From the NCBI GenBank assembly GCA_003213235.1, contig QCNJ01000002.1:62001-126000 (forward strand): 64,000 nt of DNA, read 5' to 3'. Below, piece after piece: positions 28,497-38,975 of this stretch (position 1 is the stretch's first letter; every line of letters begins with the position of its first letter). The stretch is from Prochlorococcus sp. AG-424-P18. GTDB lineage: Bacteria; Cyanobacteriota; Cyanobacteriia; PCC-6307; Cyanobiaceae. The position numbers were made by a program, and so were the translations under genes. A model generated the notes under the pieces. It was not told where the DNA came from, did no database searches, and worked only from the letters and a program-made list of their open reading frames with translations.

Positions 28497-28626
28497 AGCT
28501 TCAAATACCCCAAAAAAATTTGATGCTCGATCATTTTAATAAAAAAATTTAAAAAAATTCTATAAGAAAATATTAAATTTTTATTCACATTGATAATAAC
28601 TAAGTAAATACAGGGACGCTAGTCCT
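28497..28626 (-). terminator. Spacer after gcvP with a hairpin next to its stop
   Basis: Next to the gcvP stop, AGGGAC (28612-28617) and GTCCTT (28622-28627) can form a six-pair stem, one pair a G-T wobble, with a GCTA loop. The transcript then runs through TGTATTTACTT. This is a weak terminator candidate. The rest of the 130 bases is AT-rich and probably contains the promoter of the 82-residue gene. Confidence 0.3.
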
Positions 28627-31536
28627 TTAAGCACATTTTTTTTCTTCTAAAGTATCACCTTGATTTAAATTGCAAGAACAAATTAAATTGCGATCGCCAT
28701 ATGCATTATTAATCCTAGAAACTGAAGACCAAAACTTAATAGTTGTTGGATTTTCATAAGGGAAAGAAGCCTTTTCTTTTGAATAAGGATATTGCCAATT
28801 ATCAGCAATTAACTCTTTCAGCGTATGGGGAGAATTGCTTATTACATTATTATTTTTTAATTCATGATTATTTTCTATTTCACTGATTTCTTCTCCAATC
28901 AATAGCATAGCCTCACAAAATCTATCTACTTCTGCCAAACTTTCACTTTCAGTAGGCTCTATCATTATGGTTTCTGGAACAGGCCAACTAATAGTTGGAG
29001 CATGAAAACTATAATCAATTAATCGTTTGGCTAAATCATTGACACTCAATCCAGTTTTGGATTTTAAATCTCTAAAATCTAAAATACATTCATGTGCGAC
29101 AAAATTATTTTTTCCTTTATAAAGAATCTTGAATTTATGTTTTAAGGAATGCGCAATATAATTTGCAGATAAAATTGCATGCGAAGTTGCTTTCCTTAAC
29201 CCACTAAGACCTGCCATTTTTATATACATCCAACTTATTGGAAGAATACTTGCACTCCCATGCTTGGCAGAAGATACGAAATTAAAACTATTAGATAAAT
29301 TATTATCCATTAAAGAATGAGTGGGAAGGTATGGGCTTAAAGTTTCTGTTGCAGCAACTGGACCTACTCCTGGACCACCACCTCCATGTGGAATGCAGAA
29401 TGTTTTATGTAAATTCAAATGACAAACATCAACGCCATAGTTTCCAGGTTTGCATAATCCAACCTGAGCGTTCAAATTTGCTCCATCTAAATAGACAAAT
29501 CCTCCCACAGAATGAATTAAATCACATATCTTTCTGATTTGTAATTCAAAAACTCCATGAGTAGAAGGATAAGTCAACATAAGGGCCCCTATTTGGTTAT
29601 CAAATTTCTTGACCTTGATTGACAAATCTTGATAATCAATATTTCCTTCGTCATCACATTCAACAGTTAACACATCAAAACCTGCCATAACGGCACTAGC
29701 AGGATTTGTTCCATGAGCACTTTTTGGAATTAAACATTTTTTTCTTAACAGTTCACCTTTTGATTCAAAATAAGAATTAATTGCCAATAAACCTGCAAAC
29801 TCTCCTTGAGAGCCTGCATTTGGTTGAAAAGAAACTGATTTTAAACCAACAATCTCACTTATCCATTTTTCTAGGTCAGATATAATTTTTGAATAGCCTT
29901 TAGTTTGATCTGGTGGGGAAAAAGGATGCATGGAAGATAAATTAGCCCAAGAGACTGGATTTAACTCTGCTGCAGAATTTAACTTCATAGTACAACTTCC
30001 CAATGGCATCATCCCATCTACCAAAGAAAAATCTTTTTCTGCAAGTCGAAATATATATCTCATTAATTCAGTTTCACTTTGGTAATTTTTGAATATATCT
30101 TGCTGCATCCATGCACTGGATCTCAAAGCTAAAATTTCAAAATGAAATTCTTTATCAAATTTTATATGGTCTAAATCTTCTTCTTTTTCTATAAGGTTTG
30201 CTATGAAAGTCAAAATATCTTTTATTTCTTTTTCATTACTAAGCTCATCTAAAGAGATTCCAAAGCCAGTTGAATTTTCGATAGTTGATCCCAATGGCAA
30301 AATTCTTAAGTTATAGCCCTTTTTTAAAGCTTCATAATGGATCCTCTGGGAGTGCTCAGAATAAACATCAACACTATCAAATCTAATCCCATCAGGAATA
30401 TCAAAACCTAAAGCAGCTAAACCTGATTCTAAATTTATTCTCAACTCAACTAATCTCTTAGCAATTTGCGTTAATCCAGAGGGTCCATGATAAATAGCAT
30501 AAAAAGAAGAAATTATGGCTAATAGAGATTGAGCAGTACAAATATTACTGGTGGCTTTTTCCCTTCTAATATGTTGCTCTCTTGTTTGCAATGCTAGTCT
30601 TAGAGACTTTTCTCCATTTTTAGAGAGAGTTTGCCCAACAATTCTTCCCGGTATAAGCCTTTTATATTTTGCGCTACAAGCAAAATATGCTGCATGGGGG
30701 CCACCAAAACCCATTGGTACTCCAAATCTTTGCATACTACCCACTGCTACATCAACACCAAATTCAGAAATTGGTTTAATCAAAACTTGTGCTAGTGGAT
30801 CAATACATGCCGTAACAATAATTTCTGATCGATGTGCTTGGGATATTAAGAATGTGGGATCGTATAATTGTCCATTTTTACCAGGTAATTGCAACAACAT
30901 TCCAAAAACATCATCATGATTTGGAAGGTTGCTCTGAGTAAAGCGTTTTAAGGATATTCCCAAAGGCTTTGCTCTGGTTTGTAGAACATTAAAAGTATGA
31001 TCGAAAACATTTGATTCCACTAGATAAACTTTTGAAGATTTATTTTTTCTTGCGGAAAAACTCATGGCCATTGCTTCTGATGCAGCAGTACCCTCATCCA
31101 ACAAAGATGCATTGGCGACGGGGAATCCTGTTAGTTCACAAACAATAGTCTGAAAATTAAATAGAGCTTCTAATCTTCCTTGTGCAATTTCTGCTTGATA
31201 GGGAGTATAAGACGTGTACCACCTTGGATTTTCAAAAACATGTCTTTGGATTACTTTAGGCATATGATTGTCATAATAACCAAGGCCTATAAGTGATCTC
31301 ATTTTAGTATTTTTATTCGCAATCCCTTCTAATTCGTTTAAAGCCTCAATTTCTGAACAACCTTGTGGCAATATTTTTGAAGATTTATCTTTAAGCTGAA
31401 TATCTTCAGGAATAACTTGATTTATAAATTGATCAATATTATTAAAACCAAGCTTGTTGAGCATAATTCTTTCATCATTATCTCCTAACCCAAGATGCCT
31501 ATCTATAAACAAATCAGTTCCAAATTTAGATGTCAT
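28627..31536 (-). CDS. gcvP: Glycine dehydrogenase (decarboxylating), P protein
   Basis: P protein decarboxylates glycine with PLP and passes the aminomethyl group to the lipoyl arm of GcvH. In cyanobacteria this system feeds one-carbon units and handles photorespiratory glycine. The 969-residue single-chain form has two fused aminotransferase-like halves. The PLP lysine is K711 in HLNLHKTFCIPHGGGGPG. SYTPYQAEIAQGRLEALFNF and LPLGSTIENSTGFGISLDE lie in the first half, and KSAHGTNPASAVMAGF in the second. It lies 45 bases downstream of gcvH on the same strand. gcvT is on the other strand near 49.4 kb. Confidence 0.97.
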   Translation of the reverse strand: MTSKFGTDLFIDRHLGLGDNDERIMLNKLGFNNIDQFINQVIPEDIQLKDKSSKILPQGCSEIEALNELEGIANKNTKMRSLIGLGYYDNHMPKVIQRHVFENPRWYTSYTPYQAEIAQGRLEALFNFQTIVCELTGFPVANASLLDEGTAASEAMAMSFSARKNKSSKVYLVESNVFDHTFNVLQTRAKPLGISLKRFTQSNLPNHDDVFGMLLQLPGKNGQLYDPTFLISQAHRSEIIVTACIDPLAQVLIKPISEFGVDVAVGSMQRFGVPMGFGGPHAAYFACSAKYKRLIPGRIVGQTLSKNGEKSLRLALQTREQHIRREKATSNICTAQSLLAIISSFYAIYHGPSGLTQIAKRLVELRINLESGLAALGFDIPDGIRFDSVDVYSEHSQRIHYEALKKGYNLRILPLGSTIENSTGFGISLDELSNEKEIKDILTFIANLIEKEEDLDHIKFDKEFHFEILALRSSAWMQQDIFKNYQSETELMRYIFRLAEKDFSLVDGMMPLGSCTMKLNSAAELNPVSWANLSSMHPFSPPDQTKGYSKIISDLEKWISEIVGLKSVSFQPNAGSQGEFAGLLAINSYFESKGELLRKKCLIPKSAHGTNPASAVMAGFDVLTVECDDEGNIDYQDLSIKVKKFDNQIGALMLTYPSTHGVFELQIRKICDLIHSVGGFVYLDGANLNAQVGLCKPGNYGVDVCHLNLHKTFCIPHGGGGPGVGPVAATETLSPYLPTHSLMDNNLSNSFNFVSSAKHGSASILPISWMYIKMAGLSGLRKATSHAILSANYIAHSLKHKFKILYKGKNNFVAHECILDFRDLKSKTGLSVNDLAKRLIDYSFHAPTISWPVPETIMIEPTESESLAEVDRFCEAMLLIGEEISEIENNHELKNNNVISNSPHTLKELIADNWQYPYSKEKASFPYENPTTIKFWSSVSRINNAYGDRNLICSCNLNQGDTLEEKKCA

Positions 31537-31581
31537 ATTAAAATATTTTTCTTTAAAATAGCTCTTTTTGAAAAGTTTGCC

Positions 31582-31971
31582 TTATTTTGGTACAACCTTT
31601 GATTGATATTCCTCAGAGGTCATCAAATCAGCAATTGATGCCTTTGATTCTGGTTTCAAAATGACTAACCAACCGTCTCCAATCGGATCATTCTGTAAAA
31701 GCTCTGGGTTCTCAATAACACTTTCATTTACAGATACTATTTCCCCTGAAAAAGGCAGATAGACTTCCTCAACGGCCTTAACTGATTCTATTGTTCCAAA
31801 AGTCTCGCCTTTCTCTAAAGTCGCACCTTCATCAGCTAATTCAACAAAAACAATATCTCCTAACTGATCTATAGCGAATTCACTAACTCCAATTTTTAAT
31901 AATCCATTTTCTTCCAAGACATATTCATGAGTATCAGCATAGTTGAGGTTGTCTGGAAACTTGTAAGACAT
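31582..31971 (-). CDS. gcvH: Glycine cleavage system H protein
   Basis: This is the lipoyl carrier that shuttles the aminomethyl intermediate among P, T and L proteins. The 129-residue protein has the lipoylation site Lys65 in GTIESVKAVEEVYLPFSGEI and the conserved GDIVFVELADEG. Its start is two bases after the stop of the upstream PLP-lyase gene, and gcvP follows 45 bases downstream, so the three are likely co-transcribed. Confidence 0.97.
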   Translation of the reverse strand: MSYKFPDNLNYADTHEYVLEENGLLKIGVSEFAIDQLGDIVFVELADEGATLEKGETFGTIESVKAVEEVYLPFSGEIVSVNESVIENPELLQNDPIGDGWLVILKPESKASIADLMTSEEYQSKVVPK

Positions 31972-31973
31972 GA

Positions 31974-33266
31974 TTAAGTGGATAAAGGAAGTAGAGAATC
32001 CTTTGAAATTAATTTTTCCTCTAATAGTTCAGATAATAATCGAATTAATGCAATTTTGATGTGAGCTATGTGAGAACCACCTTGAACAAAAATATTGTAA
32101 GGATCTCTTAGAGGGGCATCAGCAGAAAATTCACTTGTACTACCTTCAATAAAGGTACCTCCTGCCATTAATAATTTTGAATCATATCCATCCATTGATG
32201 ATGGAACAACATTCAGGAAAGAATCTACTGGTGAAGAATTTTGAAAAGATTGACAAACTTTTTGTACCAAATCAGGATTATTCAATCTTACTGACTGAAT
32301 AAGATCAGATCTATAAGTTGCTGGCTCTGGTAAAACCTTAAATCCCAAATTTTTAAAGACTGCTGCAACCATATCAGCACCATTTAGTGATTCATGAACA
32401 ATTTGTGGTGCCAAAAACAAACCCTGCAAAATTAATCTTCCTAGTCCAAAATTTATCCCTGCAGAAGAACCAATGCCTGGTGAGGTTAATCTAGAACATG
32501 CCATCTCAACCAACTCTGCATCTCCTGCAACGTACCCACCAGTAGGAACTATTGTTCCTCCCAAATTTTTAATCAATGAACCAGCAATTATATTTGCCCC
32601 TTTAGAAATTGGTTCACTATCTTCAACAAGCTCCCCATAACAGTTATCAACAAAACATATACAGTTAGGATCAAGGGAATGAATAAGACTACAAATTTTC
32701 TCTATCTGATGATTCGTAAGAGACTTTCTCCAACTATATCCACAACTTTTTTGTATAAATACCAATTTACATGAATTTTCTTTAAAAAAATGAACAATTT
32801 TTTCTTCAAAGGAATCAAAATTCTTGCAGATATTTACTTGCTTATATTCAATGTCAAAATCTTTAAGTGATCCTTTTCCTCCTCCCCTTATTCCTATGAC
32901 TTCTTCTAACGTGTCATATGGTTGTCCTGTAAGAGATAACATTAAATCTCCAGGTCGAAGAATTCCAAACAAAACAGAACTTATTGCATGGGTTCCACTT
33001 ACAAATTGCATCCTCACAGCAGCCTTTTCAGCAAGAAAAAATCTTGCAAAAACCGCATCAATTTTTTCTCTAGATATATCATCATGACCACTACCAGAAG
33101 ATTGATTGAAATGACTAGTAGAAACTTTTTCTTCCTTAAAAATTGTCAAAATATTGTCTAATTTCTGGAAAACCTGATTGGACCTTTCTTGGAAAACTTT
33201 ACTTAAACTCTCTTCGACAGAAAAAACAGCGTTTTCAGCCAGTTTTAAGTTATTGTCAAGAGTCAT
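31974..33266 (-). CDS. PLP-dependent lyase of the aluminium-resistance/methionine gamma-lyase-like family
   Basis: I recognise the family long annotated as aluminium resistance protein, which has the fold and cofactor lysine of Cys/Met-metabolism PLP enzymes. The likely PLP lysine is in GSLIKNLGGTIVPTGGY. Other signatures are FLAEKAAVRMQFVSGTHAIS, IGIRGGGKGSLKDF, CFVDNCYGELVE, SPGIGSSAGINFGLGR and EGSTSEFSADAPLRDPYNIF. The substrate is not established; a sulfur amino-acid or related C-S/C-N lyase reaction is inferred. The 430-residue length is normal. It is directly upstream of gcvH (two-base gap) and 18 bases downstream of an unknown gene, all on the minus strand. Confidence 0.88.
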   Translation of the reverse strand: MTLDNNLKLAENAVFSVEESLSKVFQERSNQVFQKLDNILTIFKEEKVSTSHFNQSSGSGHDDISREKIDAVFARFFLAEKAAVRMQFVSGTHAISSVLFGILRPGDLMLSLTGQPYDTLEEVIGIRGGGKGSLKDFDIEYKQVNICKNFDSFEEKIVHFFKENSCKLVFIQKSCGYSWRKSLTNHQIEKICSLIHSLDPNCICFVDNCYGELVEDSEPISKGANIIAGSLIKNLGGTIVPTGGYVAGDAELVEMACSRLTSPGIGSSAGINFGLGRLILQGLFLAPQIVHESLNGADMVAAVFKNLGFKVLPEPATYRSDLIQSVRLNNPDLVQKVCQSFQNSSPVDSFLNVVPSSMDGYDSKLLMAGGTFIEGSTSEFSADAPLRDPYNIFVQGGSHIAHIKIALIRLLSELLEEKLISKDSLLPLST

Positions 33267-33284
33267 TTATTATAAAAATTCATG

Positions 33285-33983
33285 TTATTTTTCAGAAGCT
33301 AAATTTCTTAATTCTGCAAGGAAAGCATTAGGTCCCCTTCCCTGAAAATAAGAAAGTTTTTTTGAAGCCTCATATAAATCAAGAAGTTCTCCATCCAATT
33401 CTTCTGCCGTATAATCTCTAATTCCTGCAATTACCTCAGCAAAACGTTCTCTACGGGCAGATTTATTGACAGAATAGGCTTCCATTACCTGCATTTTACA
33501 TGATCTCCAAGCCTTATTCTGACAAAAATGCACTGAAAGAGCATCACTTAAAGCAGAAGCTTCTTCATCTTCTATGTACCAGTCAAAAGATGAAGGTAGA
33601 GGTTTTAATCCTGAAAATATCTCGAATAAATCCCCGGCCGACAATGGATTACCAGAATCATTTTTTAAGGGTAATGCAGACTCTTCCAAAGATTTCCATA
33701 ACTCTGGGTAATCACTTTCAAAACGATCCCTGATTTTTTCAATGCCTTGATCAAGAATCGTATTAACTTGAGCTAAAGCAAGAAAAACTTCAGGGCCTGG
33801 GGAAGATAACTTCCCATTCCTAAGATTAGAAATTTGTGAATTATGAACTTTACCTAAATCAAGCACTTCTGAAAGTAATGGCAATACTCTATGAGACCAA
33901 CCATTTCTTTCATGCCAGAGGTGTATCAAATGAGCCATAGCCCTTCGACCTCTAGATAATTTATCGCGATATCCGAGACTCAC
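33285..33983 (-). CDS. Uncharacterised protein with an HTH-like N-terminus
   Basis: I cannot name this 232-residue protein. The N-terminal 85 residues look like an XRE-type helix-turn-helix: helices around 12-42, then HNSQISNLRNGKLSSPGPEVF (47-67), in which SQISNLRNGK resembles the recognition helix of lambda-repressor-like proteins, then FLALAQVN. The C-terminal half is acidic and helical (EDEEASALSDALSVHF, RRERFAEVIAGIRDYTAEEL). It is divergent from desC across 75 bases and upstream of the PLP lyase-gcvH-gcvP run, so it could regulate either (inference). I recall similar proteins in marine picocyanobacteria without known function. It may instead be a structural protein. Confidence 0.8.
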   Translation of the reverse strand: MSLGYRDKLSRGRRAMAHLIHLWHERNGWSHRVLPLLSEVLDLGKVHNSQISNLRNGKLSSPGPEVFLALAQVNTILDQGIEKIRDRFESDYPELWKSLEESALPLKNDSGNPLSAGDLFEIFSGLKPLPSSFDWYIEDEEASALSDALSVHFCQNKAWRSCKMQVMEAYSVNKSARRERFAEVIAGIRDYTAEELDGELLDLYEASKKLSYFQGRGPNAFLAELRNLASEK

Positions 33984-34058
33984 AGATAATTAAACTTATC
34001 AATAGTATAGTATGATAATATTACATATCGGTAATTTTGAAAATAGTATTTCAATATC
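33984..34058. promoter_or_regulatory. Divergent promoter region of desC and the HTH-like gene
   Basis: This 75-base spacer is very AT-rich. The octamer AATAGTAT occurs twice (34001-34008 and 34042-34049), and AGTAT repeats in tandem at about 34003-34012. TATAGT and GATAAT hexamers could serve as -10 boxes on the plus strand. The paired octamers might be an operator, but chance is quite possible at this base composition. Confidence 0.3.
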
Positions 34059-34997
34059 ATGAATTCAGTAATCTTCCAAGAAACAGCAAAATTAAAAAAA
34101 CCTGTTCCAGCTGAAAAAGTTATAGAACTTTCAGAAAAATTACTGGAACCTTCTAGTCATTCAAAAAGATATCCTCCAAGACTACATAAAACGTGGGGAA
34201 CGATAGTTTTTATGGTTGCAATTCATATTCTTTCTCTTGTAGCTTTACAACCAAAATTTTGGAGTCTTCCTGCAGTCACTTCATTATTATTTTTTTACTG
34301 GGTAACTGCTTGTTTAGGAGTCACCCTTGGATATCACAGATTGTTATCACACAGATCATTCATTGTACCAAGATGGTTAGAAAGATTTTTTGCTACCTGT
34401 GGAGCCATAAGTTGCCAGCATGGACCAATAGATTGGGTAGGTTTACATAGGCATCACCACTCTTTTTCAGATACTGAAGTAGATCATCACAATAGTAAAA
34501 AAGGGTTTTGGTGGAGTCATATGGGTTGGATGTTTAAAGACGTAGAAGCACTAAAAGCTGTTCCAAAACTAAGTGCAGATTTAATCAAGGATCCATATTA
34601 TAGATTTTTAAATAAATATTTTTTATTCTTACAAATCCCTATTGGACTTTCATTGTACGCAATAGGTCAAAAATTAGGAGTTGGAGGATGGGCTCTAGTC
34701 CTTTGGGGAATTCCATTGAGGCTTGTTGTTGTTTATCATGTAACCTGGCTAGTCAACTCCGCGACGCATTGTTGGGGTAAAGCTCCATTTGAAAGTGGTG
34801 ATTCATCTAAAAACAATGCATGGGTTGCTGCATTAACTTTTGGAGAAGGTTGGCATAACAACCATCATGCATTCCCAAATTCAGCAAAACAAGGATTATT
34901 TAAAGGTCAGATAGACATAACATGGGAACATATTAAGATTCTTGCGAAATTTGGTTTTGCAAAAAAAGTAAAGTTACCCTCTAGGTCTTATTATTAA
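34059..34997 (+). CDS. desC: Delta-9 acyl-lipid desaturase
   Basis: DesC introduces a cis double bond at C9 of membrane-lipid acyl chains using a diiron centre and ferredoxin, and sets membrane fluidity. The three histidine boxes are present: HRLLSH (93-98), HRHHH (130-134) and HNNHH (266-270). Hydrophobic segments at about 45-95 and 185-225 fit the usual four-helix topology. The 312 residues include a polar N-terminal extension of about 40 residues. Regulation is often by temperature or light in cyanobacteria. rplI follows 20 bases after the stop, on the same strand. Confidence 0.96.
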   Translation: MNSVIFQETAKLKKPVPAEKVIELSEKLLEPSSHSKRYPPRLHKTWGTIVFMVAIHILSLVALQPKFWSLPAVTSLLFFYWVTACLGVTLGYHRLLSHRSFIVPRWLERFFATCGAISCQHGPIDWVGLHRHHHSFSDTEVDHHNSKKGFWWSHMGWMFKDVEALKAVPKLSADLIKDPYYRFLNKYFLFLQIPIGLSLYAIGQKLGVGGWALVLWGIPLRLVVVYHVTWLVNSATHCWGKAPFESGDSSKNNAWVAALTFGEGWHNNHHAFPNSAKQGLFKGQIDITWEHIKILAKFGFAKKVKLPSRSYY

Positions 34998-35017
34998 TTA
35001 TATTGTTCAATATTTTC

Positions 35018-35473
35018 ATGGCTAAAAGAGTACAAGTCGCATTAACTGAATCAATCGCATCACTAGGTAAAGAAGGAGATCTAGTTGATGTAGCACCAGG
35101 ATACGCAAGAAACTTTCTATTACCTTATGGCAAGGCAATGAATGTAACACCAGCAGTCCTTAAACAAATTGAGAGGAAGAAAGAAAAAGAAAAAATCGCT
35201 GCTGATAAATTAAAGCAAGAAGCTTTAGATTTCCAAACTGCATTATCTACAATAGGTAGGTTCACTATCAAAAAACAGGTTGGAGAAGATGGTGTCCTTT
35301 TTGGAACAGTTACCAATGGTGATGTAGCCGAAGCGATAGAAGCGGCTACTAAAAAAGAAATTGATAGAAGAAACATTACTGTTCCTGATATTCATAATTT
35401 AGGTTCCTTCACTGCAAAAATAAAATTACACCCAGAAGTAAATGCAGAAGTAAATATTGAAGTAACAAGTTAA
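35018..35473 (+). CDS. rplI: 50S ribosomal protein L9
   Basis: L9 is an elongated protein with two globular RNA-binding domains. I start it at ATG 35018 ([12 protein letters not shown], 151 residues). An in-frame TTG at 35003 would add five residues but fits the family poorly. N-terminal motifs [20 protein letters not shown] and [16 protein letters not shown] are diagnostic, and the central charged helix [18 protein letters not shown] connects to the C-domain. dnaB follows 58 bases downstream, a common rplI-dnaB pairing. Confidence 0.97.
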   Translation: MAKRVQVALTESIASLGKEGDLVDVAPGYARNFLLPYGKAMNVTPAVLKQIERKKEKEKIAADKLKQEALDFQTALSTIGRFTIKKQVGEDGVLFGTVTNGDVAEAIEAATKKEIDRRNITVPDIHNLGSFTAKIKLHPEVNAEVNIEVTS

Positions 35474-35531
35474 TCAATTTGTTGCATTATTTTGAAAAGT
35501 AGCCAGAGTATAAATCTAAGCAACTAAAGAT

Positions 35532-36914
35532 ATGGTTTCAGTACCTTTTCCAAATAATGGGCAAAATAAAAATTTTAAAAAGGATTTTAATAGTGAAAAT
35601 GCTGGATTAGTTCCTCCTCAAAACGTTCAAGCAGAGGAAGCTGTTCTTGGAGGCATACTTCTTGATCCAGAAGCGATCGGAAGAATTGCAGACTTAATTA
35701 AACCTGAAGCTTTTTATATAAATGCCCATCAAGAGATTTATAGAACAGCATTAATGTTGCATACCCAGGGAAAACCAACTGATTTAACATCTATGAGTGC
35801 TTGGTTAGCAGATAATGGATCATTAGAAAAAATTGGAGGAAACAGCAAGCTGGTAGAACTCGTTGAAAATGTTTCCTCTACAGCTTCCATAGAACAAGTT
35901 GCTAATTTAATTAACGACAAATTCATGAGAAGGCAACTGATTAGATCTGGAAATGAAGTGGTTCAACTAGGTTTTGATCAAACTCAAGATACTAATGAAG
36001 TTCTAGATAAAGCAGAGCAAAAAATATTTGAAATCAGTCAAGAAAAACCTTCAAAAGGTCTGACTCAAGCAGCTGAAATACTTACAAGTACTTTCAATGA
36101 AATAGAGTCAAGATCATTAGGTACTTCAGTAGCTGGAATTCCTGTTAATTTCTACGATCTTGATGCGATGACTCAAGGTTTTCAAAGAAGTGATTTAATA
36201 ATTGTTGCTGGAAGACCTTCAATGGGGAAAACTTCAATAGTTCTTAATCTGGCCAAAAATGTTGCACAATCTCAAGATTTACCTGTGTGTGTATTTAGCC
36301 TTGAAATGAGTAAAGAACAGTTGACATATAGGCTACTCTCTATGGAAGTGGGAATCGAAAGTGGCAGGCTAAGAACAGGAAGATTACAGCAAGAAGAATG
36401 GCCATTACTCGGAGAAGGTATCAATTCATTAGGTCAATTACCAATATTTATAGATGACAAGCCTAACTTAAGTGTTCTAGAGATGAGATCTCTGTGCAGA
36501 AGATTAATAGCTGAACAAAAAAAAGAACTTGGATTAATTGTGATTGATTATCTGCAGTTAATGGAAGGATCAACCCCTGATAATAGAGTGCAAGAACTTT
36601 CACGAATAACAAGAGGTCTTAAAAGCATGGCCAGAGAATTAAAAGTACCAGTAGTAGCTTTATCTCAGCTTAGTAGAGGGGTTGAGTCTAGAACAAATAA
36701 AAGACCAATGTTAAGCGATCTAAGAGAATCAGGATCTATTGAACAAGACGCAGATTTAGTATTAATGATTTATAGAGATGAATACTATAATCCGGAGACT
36801 GAAGATAGAGGAATTACAGAAATCATTGTCACTAAACATAGAAATGGACCCGTAGGAACTGTTAAATTATTATTTGAACCTCAATTTACGAGATTTAGGA
36901 ATTTAGCTAGTTAA
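35532..36914 (+). CDS. dnaB: Replicative DNA helicase DnaB
   Basis: DnaB is the hexameric 5'-3' helicase of the replication fork. The N-terminal domain has VPPQNVQAEEAVLGGILLDP (27-46). The RecA-like domain has Walker A GRPSMGKT (227-234), FSLEMSKEQLTYRLLSMEVG, Walker B LIVIDYLQLM, VALSQLSRGVESR and RPMLSDLRESGSIEQDADLV. At 460 residues there is no intein, although some cyanobacterial dnaB genes carry one. It sits between rplI and mnmG on the plus strand with short gaps. Confidence 0.97.
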   Translation: MVSVPFPNNGQNKNFKKDFNSENAGLVPPQNVQAEEAVLGGILLDPEAIGRIADLIKPEAFYINAHQEIYRTALMLHTQGKPTDLTSMSAWLADNGSLEKIGGNSKLVELVENVSSTASIEQVANLINDKFMRRQLIRSGNEVVQLGFDQTQDTNEVLDKAEQKIFEISQEKPSKGLTQAAEILTSTFNEIESRSLGTSVAGIPVNFYDLDAMTQGFQRSDLIIVAGRPSMGKTSIVLNLAKNVAQSQDLPVCVFSLEMSKEQLTYRLLSMEVGIESGRLRTGRLQQEEWPLLGEGINSLGQLPIFIDDKPNLSVLEMRSLCRRLIAEQKKELGLIVIDYLQLMEGSTPDNRVQELSRITRGLKSMARELKVPVVALSQLSRGVESRTNKRPMLSDLRESGSIEQDADLVLMIYRDEYYNPETEDRGITEIIVTKHRNGPVGTVKLLFEPQFTRFRNLAS

Positions 36915-36926
36915 ATTGCTCCTAAA

Positions 36927-38894
36927 ATGCAAGATCTTAACTTAACAAATGAATCTTTTGACGTCATCGTTATTGGAGGAGGACATGCAGGATGCGAAGC
37001 AGCTATAACAACAGCAAAATTAGGATTTTCTACAGCCTTATTTACAATCAATTTAGATAGGATTGCCTGGCAACCTTGCAACCCTGCTGTTGGCGGCCCC
37101 GCAAAAAGTCAGTTGGTACATGAAGTTGATGCGTTAGGTGGAATTATTGGCAAATTAGCTGATGAGACAGCAATACAAAAAAGAATATTAAATGCAAGTA
37201 GAGGTCCAGCTGTATGGGCATTAAGAGCTCAGACAGATAAAAGAGAATACTCAAAAAAGATGATTGAAATACTACAAAATACAGATAATTTATCTTTAAA
37301 AGAAGCAATGATTACTGAACTAGATATCGCAAAAATTGAAGCAATTGGATTGAACTCAAAAAAAATCTTAAAAAAAAGAATCAAAGGTGTAAGGACTTTC
37401 TTTGGTAGTTATTATTCAGCAAGATCAGTTATCATCACAGCTGGTACGTTCTTAGAAGGAAGAATATGGATAGGAAATAAATCAATGTCAGCTGGTAGGT
37501 CGGGCGAACAAGCAGCAAAAGGTCTTACTCAAAATTTGCACGAAATTGGTATTAAAACAGAACGTTTAAAAACAGGAACTCCAGCAAGAGTTGATAAAAG
37601 AAGTATCATTTTTGATGAATTAGATATTCAACCAAGCACTGCAGCAGATAAATATTTTTCATTTGACCCAGATATCAAAAATAACATGCCTCAAGTTAGT
37701 TGTCACATCACAAGAACAACTACCAAAACACATCAACTAATTCGAGACAATTTACATTTAACTCCTATTTACGGCGGTTTTATTGATAGTAAGGGACCAA
37801 GATATTGTCCATCAATTGAAGATAAAATCGTTAAATTTGCGGATAAAGAATCACATCAAATTTTCTTAGAGCCAGAAGGAATTAATACCCCTGAAATATA
37901 TGTACAAGGATTTTCTACAGGTTTACCCGAAAATATTCAATTAGAACTTTTAAGAACCTTACCAGGATTGAATGAATGTAAAATGTTGCGACCAGCATAT
38001 GCTGTGGAGTATGACTATATACCTGCAACACAGCTCCAAACATCACTCGAAACGAAAGAAATTGAATATTTATTTAGCGCGGGACAAATTAATGGGACTA
38101 CTGGTTATGAAGAAGCTGCAGCACAAGGATTAGTTGCAGGAGTCAATGCTACAAGAAAACTAAGCAAAAAAGATCCAATAATCTTCACTAGAGAAAGCAG
38201 TTATATAGGAACAATGATTAATGACTTAATTACCAAAGATCTCAAAGAACCATACAGAGTTTTAACTAGTAGGAGTGAATATAGATTAACTCTTAGAGGA
38301 GATAATGCGGATAGGAGATTAACACCATTAGGTTATCAAATAGGGCTAATTAATGAGAAAAGATGGTCGACCTATCAAGAAAAAATGAAACTTCTCGAGG
38401 AAGAGAAATTTAGATTAAATAACACTCGTTTAAAAAATACCGAGGAAATATCAAAAAAAATAGAATTAGAAACGGGATCAAAGATCAAAGGCTCAACAAC
38501 TTTGAAGGAACTCTTAAAAAGACCAAACTTTCATTATTCAGATCTAATTAAATATAATTTGACTGAAAAAAATCTAGATTCTTCAATACAAGAAGGTGTT
38601 GAAATAGATATTAAATACGAAGGTTACCTTAAAAGACAAAAAAACAACATAGAACAAATAAATCGTCAAAGCTGTAAATCTCTGCCTCAAGAAATAAATT
38701 ATGAAAAGATAGAGACATTATCTTTAGAAGCTAGAGAAAATTTGAATAAGATAAAGCCAAAAAATTTTGGTGATGCGTCAAAAATTCCCGGTGTAAGCAA
38801 AGCTGATTTAACTGCATTACTTGTTTGGCTAAAAATAAGAGAAATAAAAAAAGAAAAGGCAAATATTTTTGTCGAAAAAAAGTTATCATCTTAA
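36927..38894 (+). CDS. mnmG: tRNA uridine 5-carboxymethylaminomethyl modification enzyme MnmG (GidA)
   Basis: MnmG with MnmE installs the cmnm5 group at U34 of several tRNAs. The FAD-binding motif [12 protein letters not shown] is at 15-26. [43 protein letters not shown] and [16 protein letters not shown] are further family blocks, and the C-terminus [16 protein letters not shown] is the helical MnmE/tRNA-contacting part. The length of 655 residues is standard. It follows dnaB after 12 bases, so the two probably share a transcript. Confidence 0.97.
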   Translation: MQDLNLTNESFDVIVIGGGHAGCEAAITTAKLGFSTALFTINLDRIAWQPCNPAVGGPAKSQLVHEVDALGGIIGKLADETAIQKRILNASRGPAVWALRAQTDKREYSKKMIEILQNTDNLSLKEAMITELDIAKIEAIGLNSKKILKKRIKGVRTFFGSYYSARSVIITAGTFLEGRIWIGNKSMSAGRSGEQAAKGLTQNLHEIGIKTERLKTGTPARVDKRSIIFDELDIQPSTAADKYFSFDPDIKNNMPQVSCHITRTTTKTHQLIRDNLHLTPIYGGFIDSKGPRYCPSIEDKIVKFADKESHQIFLEPEGINTPEIYVQGFSTGLPENIQLELLRTLPGLNECKMLRPAYAVEYDYIPATQLQTSLETKEIEYLFSAGQINGTTGYEEAAAQGLVAGVNATRKLSKKDPIIFTRESSYIGTMINDLITKDLKEPYRVLTSRSEYRLTLRGDNADRRLTPLGYQIGLINEKRWSTYQEKMKLLEEEKFRLNNTRLKNTEEISKKIELETGSKIKGSTTLKELLKRPNFHYSDLIKYNLTEKNLDSSIQEGVEIDIKYEGYLKRQKNNIEQINRQSCKSLPQEINYEKIETLSLEARENLNKIKPKNFGDASKIPGVSKADLTALLVWLKIREIKKEKANIFVEKKLSS

Positions 38895-38975
38895 AAGAAT
38901 TCCTTCTGAGCACTGAATAATAAACTTTTTAAATCACCAAAAATTTTATGGGAAGAAAAAGCCTCTACTTTTTTA

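Noticed and set aside
30551..30919. A 122-codon plus-strand frame inside gcvP
   Set aside because: It is fully embedded antisense in the conserved gcvP coding sequence, with no family match or regulatory signal.
35003..35017. TTG start five codons upstream of the rplI ATG
   Set aside because: L9 proteins begin at the MAKRVQV-like methionine, which is at 35018.
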